Positions 1 through 7,919 of a DNA stretch of 64,000 nucleotides are shown here, one piece after another; within the stretch, counting starts at the first letter, position 1; each line of letters opens with the position of its first letter. The notes beneath the pieces are model-generated. The model was given only the letters and a program-made list of their open reading frames with translations, was not told where the DNA came from and did not search any database. The translations under genes and the position numbers were made by a program. The DNA is from JAFKFI01 sp963795435 (GTDB taxonomy: Bacteria; Pseudomonadota; Alphaproteobacteria; Acetobacterales; Acetobacteraceae), in NCBI GenBank assembly GCA_963795435.1, contig CAWCHV010000006.1, positions 190,001-254,000 of the forward strand. The letters are read 5' to 3'.

Positions 1-240
1 ATCGGCTCGGCCGGCCTTCCCGCGCTCGTCGACATGCGCGGCAAGCCCGATCTTTTCGGCCGCACCCTTGAAGTTACCGTGGTCGGCTTCGGCGACGAGA
101 TCGCCGCCGCGGCCGGGCTGGTCATGGGGCAGGCCGACGAGGGCCAGCCGGTCGTGCTGGTGCGCGGACTGCGCTGGACCGCCCCCGTCGTGCCCGCCAG
201 CGAATTGATCCGCCCGCCCGCCGAGGATTTGTTCAGGTGA
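1..240 (+). CDS. cofE: Coenzyme F420-0:L-glutamate ligase, C-terminal fragment
   Basis: This is the 3' end of a gene that starts before the window; the frame is open from base 1 and gives 79 residues. The tail matches the CofE/FbiB C-terminus: a DMRGKPDLFGR segment, then a GFGDEIAAAAGLVMGQADEG block and VVLVRGL. CofE adds glutamate(s) to F420-0 with GTP. Its stop overlaps the GTG start of cofD in a GTGA, so translation is probably coupled. The N-terminal catalytic half is not visible, so it cannot be said whether a second FbiB-type domain exists. Family assignment rests on the conserved tail and on being followed directly by cofD and cofC. Confidence 0.88.
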   Translation: MGSAGLPALVDMRGKPDLFGRTLEVTVVGFGDEIAAAAGLVMGQADEGQPVVLVRGLRWTAPVVPASELIRPPAEDLFR

Positions 241-1175
241 GCCTGGTTGTCGCGCTCTCGGGCGGCATCGGTGGGGCGAAGCTGGCGCTCGGGCTGAGCC
301 GGGTTCTTCCCGGCGACGAGTTGCTGATCGTCGCCAACACGGGTGACGATTTCGAGCATCTCGGACTGAGCATTTCGCCCGATCTCGATACGCTGATGTA
401 CACCCTGGCCGGCGTCGCCAACCCCGAGACCGGATGGGGACGACGGGACGAAACCTGGTCGTTCATGGCGGCGCTGCAGGAATTCGGCGGGGAGACATGG
501 TTCCGGCTGGGAGATCACGATCTCGCCACGCATGTCGAGCGTACGCGCCGCCTGCGCGCCGGCGAGACGCTGTCCGCTGTGACCGCCGATCTCTGCCGCA
601 GGCTCGGCGTGGCTGCGCGCATCCTGCCGATGTCGGACGATCCGGTGCGGACGCGCGTGCTGACCGAGGCGGGCTGGATCGACTTCCAGGACTATTTCGT
701 CCGCCAGCAATGCCGGCCCGCAACGCGCCAGTTGGCGTTCGCGGGTGCCGACGCGGCGCGAGCGCATCCCGATTTCCTGTCGGCGTTGAAGCGCCGTGAC
801 TTGCGTGGGGTGGTGATCTGCCCTTCCAACCCGTTCATCAGCGTCGAGCCCATCCTCTCACTGGCCGGCGTCCGCGATGCGCTGGTTTCCTGCGCGGCGC
901 CGGTGATCGCCGTCTCGCCCATCATCGGCGGCCGCGCGGTGAAAGGGCCGACCGCGAAGATGATGGCGGAGCTTGGACTGGAGGTGAGCGCCGCGAGCGT
1001 CGCCCAACGATACGCCGATCTGCTGGATGGCTATGTCGTTGATCACGAGGATGCGCGTTCGGTCGAAAATATCGCAACACGCGTATTCCTCGCCAGCACG
1101 CTGATGTCCACGCTTAACGATCGCGAGGCGCTGGCCCGCATCGTGCTCGCCGCCGCCGACGAGCCGCGGGCGTGA
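237..1175 (+). CDS. cofD: 2-phospho-L-lactate transferase (CofD/FbiA)
   Basis: CofD joins the phospho-lactyl (or related) moiety activated by CofC to the deazaflavin FO, giving F420-0. The 312-residue product is of normal family length. Visible signatures are the N-terminal nucleotide loop SGGIGGAKLA (residues 8-17), ANTGDDFEHLGL (33-44) and the PSNPFISVEPIL block near residue 200. The start is the GTG that overlaps the cofE stop; no better in-frame start lies nearby. Its own stop overlaps the GTG of cofC, so cofE-cofD-cofC are a translationally coupled operon. No defect is seen. Confidence 0.93.
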   Translation: MSLVVALSGGIGGAKLALGLSRVLPGDELLIVANTGDDFEHLGLSISPDLDTLMYTLAGVANPETGWGRRDETWSFMAALQEFGGETWFRLGDHDLATHVERTRRLRAGETLSAVTADLCRRLGVAARILPMSDDPVRTRVLTEAGWIDFQDYFVRQQCRPATRQLAFAGADAARAHPDFLSALKRRDLRGVVICPSNPFISVEPILSLAGVRDALVSCAAPVIAVSPIIGGRAVKGPTAKMMAELGLEVSAASVAQRYADLLDGYVVDHEDARSVENIATRVFLASTLMSTLNDREALARIVLAAADEPRA

Positions 1176-1882
1176 GCAACGCGCGCGACATCTGGGCCGT
1201 CGTGCCGATCAAGGAAGTGGACGGCGCCAAGCAACGCCTGTCCGCGCTGCTGACCCAGGAGCAGCGCCGCACGCTCGCCGCGACGATGGCGGAGGACGTG
1301 CTGGACGCACTTTCCGGGGTGAGGTCGCTGGCCGGCATCCTCGTCGTGACGCTCGACCCCGCCGCCTCGCGTCTTGCCCGGCGTCTCGGCGCGCGCGTGG
1401 TTACGGACGGCGCGCGCGACGGGCACACGGGCGCGGTGACGGCCGCCGCGCGATTGCTGCGCCGCGAGAGCAGGGGCGGGATGCTGCAGGTGCCCGGCGA
1501 CATCCCGCGCATCACCGCCGCCGAGGTGGAGGCGGTGCTCGCGGAGCACCGGGCGGCGCCGTCCTTCACCATCGTCGCGGCGCATGACGAGCGCGGCTCC
1601 AACGCGGTGCTGCTGACGCCGCCGGACGCGATGCCGCTGCGCTTCGGCGACGACAGTTTCTTCCCGCATCTCGACGCCGCCCGAGCGCACGGCATCGAGC
1701 CGACAGTCCTGCATCTGTCAGGCATCGGCATGGACATCGACCATCCCGCCGATCTCGCGATGTTCCTGCGCATGACGCCGCGCGTGCCGACGCGCACGCT
1801 GGCTTGGCTGGAAGGGTCCGGGGTGGCGCGCGCGGTGCTCGACAGCAGCGGGAGACGGCCCTCACCCAACCCTCTCCCCTAA
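1172..1882 (+). CDS. cofC: 2-phospho-L-lactate (or phosphoenolpyruvate/3-phosphoglycerate) guanylyltransferase, CofC/FbiD
   Basis: CofC activates the three-carbon acid with GTP for transfer to FO by CofD. The product is 236 residues; the N-terminal VVPIKEVDGAKQRLS (residues 9-23) is the glycosyltransferase-A-like nucleotide motif typical of CofC/FbiD, and GIGMDIDHPADLAMFL near the end is also typical. Which acid it activates cannot be read from sequence alone: CofC homologues use phospholactate, PEP or 3-phosphoglycerate. The GTG start overlaps cofD. Oddly, the last residues (about PSPNPLP) and the stop are encoded by the REP-like repeat at 1859-1942, so the original C-terminus may have been replaced. 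Confidence 0.9.
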   Translation: MSNARDIWAVVPIKEVDGAKQRLSALLTQEQRRTLAATMAEDVLDALSGVRSLAGILVVTLDPAASRLARRLGARVVTDGARDGHTGAVTAAARLLRRESRGGMLQVPGDIPRITAAEVEAVLAEHRAAPSFTIVAAHDERGSNAVLLTPPDAMPLRFGDDSFFPHLDAARAHGIEPTVLHLSGIGMDIDHPADLAMFLRMTPRVPTRTLAWLEGSGVARAVLDSSGRRPSPNPLP

Positions 1883-1942
1883 GCAGGGGAGAGGGCTTTT
1901 CTGCTCCCTCTCCCCCTTGGGGGAGAGGGTCGGGGTGAGGGG
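1859..1942. repeat. REP-like double palindrome, copy A
   Basis: Two back-to-back hairpins with stems of the type CCCTCTCCCC/GGGGAGAGGG, separated by a short pyrimidine-rich spacer and bounded by CCCTCACCC and GGGTGAGGGG. It lies between the convergent genes cofC and the hydrolase, contains the cofC stop codon and ends exactly at the hydrolase stop. It could act as a bidirectional terminator. Related copies are at 7704-8914 (split), 46709, 52178 and 62711. Confidence 0.9.
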
Positions 1943-3130
1943 TCAGTCCGCGATCGCCGAGTACACCATGTCGCGGAACATCACGCGGTAGAACTCGCGT
2001 TGCGCCGGCGCCTGGATCATCAGCACGGCGAAGAGCCGCTCGGCCGGATCGACCCAGAACGTCGTGCCCGCGGCGCCGCCCCAATAGTCCTGGCCGACCG
2101 CGCCCGGCATCGGCGCGATGCCCGCCTGCATCCGCACGGCGAAGCCGAGGCCGAAGCCGTATCCCGGCGGCAGCAGGTCAGGCGCACCCGTCACCGGGCC
2201 GAGATGGTCGGACGTCATCAGCGCGACCGTTGGGCGGGCGAGCAGCCGCGTGCCGGCCAGCGTGCCGCCGTTCAGCATCATTTGAAGGAAACGCGCATAG
2301 TCGAGCGTGGTCGCCACCATCCCGCCGCCGCCCAATTCGAAGCTCGGCTTCTGCCGGACCTCGATGAGTTGTACGTCAGTGCCGCCCTCCGGATCCTTCG
2401 CGAACGCCTCGGCGATGCGGCCCTGCTGCGCTTCCGGCACGGAAAAGCCGCTATCGCTCATGCCGAGCGGCTTGAGGATGCGGGTGGAGAGAAATTCGCC
2501 CAGGCTCCGTTCCGAGACCAGCTCGACGAGCCGGCCGAGGACGTCGGTCGAGCGGCTGTACTCCCAGCGCGTGCCCGGCTGATGCAGGAGCGGCAGCTTG
2601 CCCAATGCCTCCGCCTGGTCCGCGTTGGTCTGGCTGCGGCGGAAGATCTTGGCGTCCATATACGCCTTGTGCACCGGCCCGGTGCCGCGGAACTCGTATG
2701 TAAGCCCCGAGGTGTGTCGCAGCAGATCCTGGATCGTCGCGTCGCGCCCGACCGCGACGTGGTCGGTGGTGCCGTCGCGCTGGACGAGCACCTTCTGTCC
2801 CGCAAAGGCCGGGATGTATTTCGACACGGGCTCGTCGAGCAGCAATCTTCCTTCTTCCCAAAGCATCATCGTTGCCACGGAAACGATCGCCTTGGTCATC
2901 GAGTAGATGCGGAAGATCGCGTCCTTCGGCATTGGGTCGCGCCCATTGGGGTCGCGCACGCCGAAGCTCTCGTGATAGGCGATCCGGCCATTGCGCGACA
3001 CGATCGCCACCGCCCCGGGAATATGGCCGCGCTCGATCCGGGCGCGCAGCACCTCTGAGAGCTTGCCGAGCCTGGGTGACGAAAGGCCGACTTCTTCAGG
3101 CTGCGCGGTCGGCAGGGCGGGCGTGCTCAT
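1943..3130 (-). CDS. Serine hydrolase, beta-lactamase/class C esterase family
   Basis: A 395-residue cytoplasmic-looking protein with no signal peptide. The catalytic SxxK motif is YSMTK (Ser77-Lys80) and the second motif is a Y-S-R at 191-193, as in esterase-type members (EstB-like) rather than true AmpC. It probably hydrolyses an ester or amide; the substrate is unknown. It lies 25 bp downstream of the cofG/cofH fusion on the same strand and is probably co-transcribed, but no role in F420 metabolism is known for this family. The stop abuts REP copy A. Confidence 0.85.
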   Translation of the reverse strand: MSTPALPTAQPEEVGLSSPRLGKLSEVLRARIERGHIPGAVAIVSRNGRIAYHESFGVRDPNGRDPMPKDAIFRIYSMTKAIVSVATMMLWEEGRLLLDEPVSKYIPAFAGQKVLVQRDGTTDHVAVGRDATIQDLLRHTSGLTYEFRGTGPVHKAYMDAKIFRRSQTNADQAEALGKLPLLHQPGTRWEYSRSTDVLGRLVELVSERSLGEFLSTRILKPLGMSDSGFSVPEAQQGRIAEAFAKDPEGGTDVQLIEVRQKPSFELGGGGMVATTLDYARFLQMMLNGGTLAGTRLLARPTVALMTSDHLGPVTGAPDLLPPGYGFGLGFAVRMQAGIAPMPGAVGQDYWGGAAGTTFWVDPAERLFAVLMIQAPAQREFYRVMFRDMVYSAIAD

Positions 3131-3155
3131 GCGTCGGTTCCTTGGCTGGGATCGG

Positions 3156-5516
3156 TCAGGCGTGCGCCAGTTTGCGCGGCGGCGTCTGGATGACGGGCGC
3201 CAACTCGGGTGCGCCGAACGACACCTCCCGCCGCTCGGCGGAGACCGGGCGATACAGCGTGTCCCGCTGCTGCGGCGTGCGGCCGATGGAGCGGATCAGC
3301 GCCTCCATCGCCTCGGGCGGGAATTCCTGGCCGTGCTGCGTGCCGGCGGCGCGCGAGATGCTTTCGTTCATCAAGGTGCCGCCCATATCGTTGGCGCCCG
3401 CATTCAGGCATTGCGCCGCGCCCTCCGGCCCCATCTTCACCCAGGAGACCTGGACGTTGGTGATGAGCGGATGCAGCGCGAGCCGCGACACCGCGTGCAT
3501 CAGCACCGCCTCGCGCACTGTCGGCCCCCGGCGCGATAACCCGCGCAGGTACATCGGCGCTTCCATGTGCACGAACGGCAGGGGGACGAACTCGGTGATG
3601 CCGCCGGTCTCCTGCTGCAAGTCGCGCAACCGGAGCAGGTGACGTGCCCAGGATGAAGCGGTCTCGACATGACCGAACATGATCGTCGATGTCGTGCGCA
3701 GACCGAGCTTGTGAGCGGCGCGCAGCACGCCGAGCCACTGGTCGGTCATGATCTTGTCGGGCGCGATCACCCGGCGCACCTCGTCGTCGAGAATCTCCGC
3801 CGCCGTCCCCGGCAAGGTGCCGAGACCGGCTTCCTTCAGCTCCGCCAGGAAGCCCGGGATCGTCTTTCCCAGCGTCGCCGCGCCCTGTGTGACTTCCAGC
3901 GGCGAGAACGCATGGACGTGCATCCCCGGCAGTGCCGCCTTGATGGCGCGCGCGATGCCGATATAGGTCGCACCCGTGTAGTCGGGATGAATGCCGCCCT
4001 GAAGGCACACCTCGGTAGCACCCCGGTCCCACGCCTCGCGCGAGCGGCGGACGATTTCATCCAGCTCCAGATCGTACGGCGTGCCGCGCAACGCCTCGTG
4101 CGTCTTGCCCTTGGAGAAGGCGCAGAACTTGCACTTGTAGTAGCAGATATTGGTGTAGTTGATGTTGCGGTTGACGACGTAACGCACCACGTCGCCGCTG
4201 ACTTGCTTGCGCAGCGCGTCGGCGGCGGCGGTCACCTGGTCGAAATCCACGTCGCGCGCGGCGAACAGGCGCACGATCTCCGGCTCGTTCAGCCGCTCGC
4301 CATTCGTTGCCTTCGCAACAATCCGCTCGATGGCGGGATCGACCGACGCGAGCCGGGAGAGCTGTCCGCGCGGCGGCACGGTGAGGCCCGGCGCCCAGTT
4401 GTCGTCGCGCGCCAGGCCGTCCGCGTCCATCGCGCGGCGAACCTGCGTGGCGATCCTCGGTGCCAGCCAGCGATCGGCGTCTCGCGCGTATTCGGGGTAG
4501 ACCGGCAGCCGCTGCACCAGCACCTTGCCGACGGCGGCGGTGCGGCGTGCCAACTCCTCGATCTCCGGCCACGGGGCCTCCGGATTGACGTGGTCGGGCG
4601 TCACCGGCGACACGCCGCCCCAATCGTTGATCCCTGCCTCGACGATCCGCTCGTAGCAATCGGGCGTCAGGTTCGGGGGTGCCTGAATGTTCATCGCCGG
4701 CCCGAGCAGCAGCCGCGCGGCAGCAACGGTCCAGAGCAGGTCGTCGAGGTCGGGCTCCGGCGCGTCTGCCCGCTTTGTCTTGGGCTTGGCGCGGAAGTTC
4801 TGCACGATCACTTCCTGGATATGGCCGTGGCGCGCGTGCAGATCGCGGATCGCGAGCAAAGACTCCAGTCGCTCCGCGCGGGTTTCGCCGATGCCGATGA
4901 GGATGCCGGTGGTGAACGGCACCGCCAGCTCGCCCGCGAGGCGGATCGTCTCGAGCCGCACGGCCGGCAGCTTGTCGGGCGAGCCGTAATGCACGCCGCC
5001 CGGTTCGCAGAGGCGCGCGCTCGCGCTTTCCAGCATGATCCCCTGGCTCGCGTTCACCTCGCGCAGCCCCGCGATCTCGTCGCGCGTCATCACGCCGGGA
5101 TTGGCGTGCGGCAGCAGGCCAGTCTCTTTCAGCACCAGCTCGCTCATCGCGCGCAGGTAATCGATCGTCGTCGCATGGCCGAGTGCCGCCAACGCTTCCG
5201 ACGCCGCGCGGTAGCGCAGCTCCGGCTTATCCCCGAGAGTGAACAGCGCCTCGGTGCAACCAGCCGCCGCCCCAATGCGAGCGATCGCCAGCACGTCCTC
5301 GGGCGACAGATAGGCGGGCCGCCCGGCGCGTGGGCGCTCGGCGAAGGTGCAATAGTGGCAGACGTCCCGGCACAGCTTGGTCAGCGGGATGAAGACCTTT
5401 CGCGAGTAGGACAGGTTGCGCCCGTGTCCCTCGTCGCGCAGCAAGGCCGCTTGCCGCGTCATCTCGGAGAGCGGCGCGCGGTTGATCCAGTCGATCGTCT
5501 GCTCGGTGCTCGTCAT
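3156..5516 (-). CDS. fbiC: FO synthase, fused CofG-CofH (FbiC type)
   Basis: This 786-residue protein makes the deazaflavin FO from tyrosine and the riboflavin precursor 5-amino-6-ribitylaminouracil. It has two radical-SAM halves. The CofG half has its [4Fe-4S] cysteines in CRDVCHYC (Cys49, 53, 56). The CofH half has CYYKCKFC at about 457-464. The fused arrangement is typical of actinobacterial FbiC and of F420-producing proteobacteria; archaea have separate genes. Both clusters and the surrounding blocks look intact. Together with cofE-D-C it completes the core pathway. Upstream it is divergent from two LLM oxidoreductases, so the intervening region at about 5517-5709 probably carries both promoters. 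Confidence 0.94.
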   Translation of the reverse strand: MTSTEQTIDWINRAPLSEMTRQAALLRDEGHGRNLSYSRKVFIPLTKLCRDVCHYCTFAERPRAGRPAYLSPEDVLAIARIGAAAGCTEALFTLGDKPELRYRAASEALAALGHATTIDYLRAMSELVLKETGLLPHANPGVMTRDEIAGLREVNASQGIMLESASARLCEPGGVHYGSPDKLPAVRLETIRLAGELAVPFTTGILIGIGETRAERLESLLAIRDLHARHGHIQEVIVQNFRAKPKTKRADAPEPDLDDLLWTVAAARLLLGPAMNIQAPPNLTPDCYERIVEAGINDWGGVSPVTPDHVNPEAPWPEIEELARRTAAVGKVLVQRLPVYPEYARDADRWLAPRIATQVRRAMDADGLARDDNWAPGLTVPPRGQLSRLASVDPAIERIVAKATNGERLNEPEIVRLFAARDVDFDQVTAAADALRKQVSGDVVRYVVNRNINYTNICYYKCKFCAFSKGKTHEALRGTPYDLELDEIVRRSREAWDRGATEVCLQGGIHPDYTGATYIGIARAIKAALPGMHVHAFSPLEVTQGAATLGKTIPGFLAELKEAGLGTLPGTAAEILDDEVRRVIAPDKIMTDQWLGVLRAAHKLGLRTTSTIMFGHVETASSWARHLLRLRDLQQETGGITEFVPLPFVHMEAPMYLRGLSRRGPTVREAVLMHAVSRLALHPLITNVQVSWVKMGPEGAAQCLNAGANDMGGTLMNESISRAAGTQHGQEFPPEAMEALIRSIGRTPQQRDTLYRPVSAERREVSFGAPELAPVIQTPPRKLAHA

Positions 5517-5661
5517 GGCGTGATCTTAGCGCGGCTCCGGACCGGCGGCATCGCCGTCCGCCCCTCGCCGTTCCCCCTGCCGGTGCTGACCCGGCGGCAG
5601 TCTGTACCGGCCGCCGGGGGAAGCCAACGCGAAATCATGTGCTATCCTGTCTCCTAGATAG

Positions 5662-5709
5662 GCAAGCGGGCAGATATGCAAGCGCGCAAATGTGCAAGGG
5701 GGTGGGTTC
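5662..5709 (+). repeat. Short 16-bp-period tandem repeat in leader region
   Basis: The pentamer GCAAG recurs at 5662, 5678 and 5694 with exactly 16-bp spacing and similar sequence between (CGGGCAGATAT, then CGCGCAAATGT). The last unit runs into the Shine-Dalgarno-like AAGGGGG before the ATG at 5710. It may be a regulator-binding array or a short duplication in the leader. Confidence 0.6.
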
Positions 5710-6660
5710 ATGCAATACGGGTTCAACCTGCCGACCGCGGGCGACCTCATCGCGCCGGACACGCTGTCGCGGCTCGCCGTCGAAGGCGAGGCGATGGGCT
5801 ACAACTCGTTGCAGATCAGCGACCACGTGGTCATCCCGAAGTCGATCGCCGCGAAATACCCGTACGCGGATAGCGGCGAGTTCCCCGCCGGCGCGCGGGC
5901 GCAGCGGCATGAGCAGTTCATGGAGATGATGTTCGCCGCCGCCAAGACGAAGAAGATCCGCATTCTCTCCTCCGTGACAGTGGTGCCGCACCGGCCGGCG
6001 GTGCTGACGGCGAAGATGATCGCGACGATGGACGTGCTCTCCGAGGGACGCATCACCTGGGGCATCGGCGCGGGATGGATGCGCGAGGAGTTCGAGGCGC
6101 TCTATACCGAGCCGTTCGACCATCGCGGCACCGTGACCGACGAATATATCCTCGCCTGCAAGGAGTTGTGGACCAGCCCCAATCCGAGTTTCGACGGGAA
6201 GTATGTGAAATTCTCCAACCTGATCTTCGAGCCGAAGCCGGTGCAGAAGCCGATTCCCGTCTGGGTGGGCGGCGAAAGCGGGCCGGCGCTGCGCCGCACC
6301 GCGCGTCTCGGCGACGGCTGGTATCCGATCGGCACCAACCCGGAATTCCGGCTCGATAGCCTGCCGCGCTACAAGGCCGGCATCGACAAGCTGCACGGCA
6401 TGATCGCCAAGGCTGGCCGCAAGCCATCGGACGTGGCCCTCGCCTATCGCGTCTCGATGGACGGGGAAAAGCTGCCGGCGAAGGCCGATGACGGCGAGCG
6501 CCGGCTGTTCTCCGGCAGCAACCAGGACATCATCGCCGATCTGCGCGCGCTCAAGGAGATCGGCGTGGTGGCGGCGGATTTCACCCTCGTCGGGCAGGAC
6601 GTCGAGGCCTCGCTCGCCACGATGAAGCGTTTTCGCGAAGACGTTCTCAACAAGGTGTAA
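5710..6660 (+). CDS. LLM-class (luciferase-like) oxidoreductase, probably F420-dependent
   Basis: A 316-residue TIM-barrel protein of the bacterial-luciferase-like superfamily. Family blocks are MGYNSLQISDHVV near the start, ILSSVTVVPHRPAVLTAKM, the WGIGAGWMREEF stretch and IPVWVGGESGPALRR. This subfamily (TIGR03619-like) is usually annotated as F420-dependent; the substrate is unknown. I chose the ATG at 5710 over an in-frame GTG 18 bp upstream because AAGGGGG lies about 9 bp before it. It is 4 bp from the next LLM gene and beside the F420 biosynthesis locus, which supports F420 use, but flavin use is not excluded. Confidence 0.85.
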   Translation: MQYGFNLPTAGDLIAPDTLSRLAVEGEAMGYNSLQISDHVVIPKSIAAKYPYADSGEFPAGARAQRHEQFMEMMFAAAKTKKIRILSSVTVVPHRPAVLTAKMIATMDVLSEGRITWGIGAGWMREEFEALYTEPFDHRGTVTDEYILACKELWTSPNPSFDGKYVKFSNLIFEPKPVQKPIPVWVGGESGPALRRTARLGDGWYPIGTNPEFRLDSLPRYKAGIDKLHGMIAKAGRKPSDVALAYRVSMDGEKLPAKADDGERRLFSGSNQDIIADLRALKEIGVVAADFTLVGQDVEASLATMKRFREDVLNKV

Positions 6661-6664
6661 CGAC

Positions 6665-7702
6665 ATGCAACTTGGTATCACGCTCAAGCTTGGCGCGGGC
6701 AACCCGGTCGACATCGACAAGGTGCTCGAGGCCGAGCGCCTCGGCTACTCGCAGGTCTGGGCCGGCGAGGCCTACGGCACCGACGCGGTGACGCCGATCA
6801 CCTGGGTGCTGGCGCGGACGACGAAGATCAGGGCGGGCACTGGCATCATGCAGATGCAGGCGCGCACGCCGACCTGTGCCGCGATGACGGCGATGACGTT
6901 GCAGATGATGTCGGGCAACCGCTTCCTGTGCGGTGTCGGCCCGTCCGGTCCGCAGGTGATCGAGGGCTGGCACGGCGTCGCGTTCGGCAAGCCGCTGGCG
7001 CGCACCAAGGAGTATATCGCCATCATTCGCCAGATCCTCCGGCGCGAGGGGCCGCTGACCTTCAAGGGTGAGCACTACCAGATTCCCTATGCGGGGCCGG
7101 ATGCGACCGGCTTGGGAAAGCCGCTCAGGAGCATCGTGCACGGCGATCCGAGCCTGCCGATCTACACCGCCTCGATCACGCCGGCCGGGCTGCGCACGGC
7201 GGGCGAGGTGGCAGACGGCACCTTGCCGATCTTCTTCTCGCCCGAACAGCCGAACCTCATCACCGACGCGATCGAGGAGGGCATGAAGAAATCCGCCAAC
7301 AGCCGCACGATGGCCGATTTCGACAACGCGCCCTATGTCCGCATCCGCATGGGCGACGACCTCGACGCCTGCCGCGACGCACTGCGGCCGGAGCTCGCTC
7401 TCTATATCGGCGGCATGGGGGCGCGCTCGAAGAATTTCTACAACGATCTCGCCAAGCGCCTCGGCTACGAGGAAGCCGCCGAGACGATCCAGAATTTCTA
7501 CCTCGACGGCAAGAAAAAGGAGGCCGAGGCGGCGGTGCCGGCGGCGCTGATCGATGAAATCTCGCTCGTCGGTCCGGCGGCGCGGATCAAGGACCGGATG
7601 CAGGCGTGGAAGGATGTCGCCAAGGGCCACAAGGTCCGCACGATGGTGCTGACCGGCGGCTCGACGGCGGCATTGCGGGTGGCGGCGGAGGCGGCGCTGT
7701 AG
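6665..7702 (+). CDS. LLM-class F420-dependent oxidoreductase
   Basis: A 345-residue luciferase-like TIM barrel. It begins with MQLGITLKLGAG and contains a VWAGEAYGTDAVTPI strand-loop, GTGIMQMQARTPTCAAM and NRFLCGVGPSGPQV, which resemble the F420-dependent glucose-6-phosphate dehydrogenase/mer-like branch. It starts 4 bp after the preceding LLM gene, so the two are probably one transcript. The substrate cannot be inferred. The stop (TAG at 7700-7702) is immediately followed by a REP-like element that was later split by an IS110 element. Confidence 0.85.
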   Translation: MQLGITLKLGAGNPVDIDKVLEAERLGYSQVWAGEAYGTDAVTPITWVLARTTKIRAGTGIMQMQARTPTCAAMTAMTLQMMSGNRFLCGVGPSGPQVIEGWHGVAFGKPLARTKEYIAIIRQILRREGPLTFKGEHYQIPYAGPDATGLGKPLRSIVHGDPSLPIYTASITPAGLRTAGEVADGTLPIFFSPEQPNLITDAIEEGMKKSANSRTMADFDNAPYVRIRMGDDLDACRDALRPELALYIGGMGARSKNFYNDLAKRLGYEEAAETIQNFYLDGKKKEAEAAVPAALIDEISLVGPAARIKDRMQAWKDVAKGHKVRTMVLTGGSTAALRVAAEAAL

Positions 7703-7703
7703 A

Positions 7704-7756
7704 CCCCTCACCCCGGCCCTCTCCCCTCAGAAGGGGAGAGGGAGAAGATAAGCCCT
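7704..7756. repeat. REP-like double palindrome, copy B, left half
   Basis: The first hairpin (CCCTCTCCCC, short loop, GGGGAGAGGG) and the spacer up to the CT dinucleotide at 7755-7756. Joining it to the right half at 8877 restores a repeat that aligns with copy D (52178-52263), showing where the insertion sequence entered. Confidence 0.88.
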
Positions 7757-7919
7757 TGTATCTGTTCGTTGGCACTTCGGATTGGCAGAAGGGGTGCTGC
7801 GCCAACGCCCGTCCGCCCTCAGGCAACCACCGCGGGAGAGCATTGGGATCGGCTGGCGCGGTGTCACGCACGACCGGACAGTCGCTCGATGGCCAGTCGC
7901 ATGGACAAGGCAGGTTACC
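7757..7919 (+). ncRNA. Candidate IS110 bridge RNA
   Basis: In IS110 elements the left-end RNA has a target-binding loop then a donor-binding loop, each with two guides. Here GCCCT (7815-7819) equals the left target plus core (7752-7756). GGGAGAG (7834-7840) is the exact complement of core plus right target (8877-8883). These two are enclosed by a stem GCGCCA/TGGCGC (7799-7804/7854-7859). GACAGTCGCT (7877-7886) equals the element's right end plus core (8869-8878). ACAAG (7905-7909) is complementary to core plus left-end bases (7755-7759). The order (target loop, then donor loop) agrees with the known IS621 arrangement. Exact transcript ends are unknown, and the two 5-nt matches alone would be weak. 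Confidence 0.68.

Noticed and set aside
3669..5657. A 662-codon open frame on + opposite the cofG/cofH fusion.
   Set aside because: It is a low-information Arg/Gln/Leu shadow with no domain pattern, while the minus strand encodes an intact FbiC.
7782..7919. N-terminal extension of the IS110 transposase from an in-frame ATG at 7782.
   Set aside because: The extension lacks family similarity and would cover the bridge RNA guides. The GTG at 7920 gives the normal family N-terminus AKTICGVDVSS.
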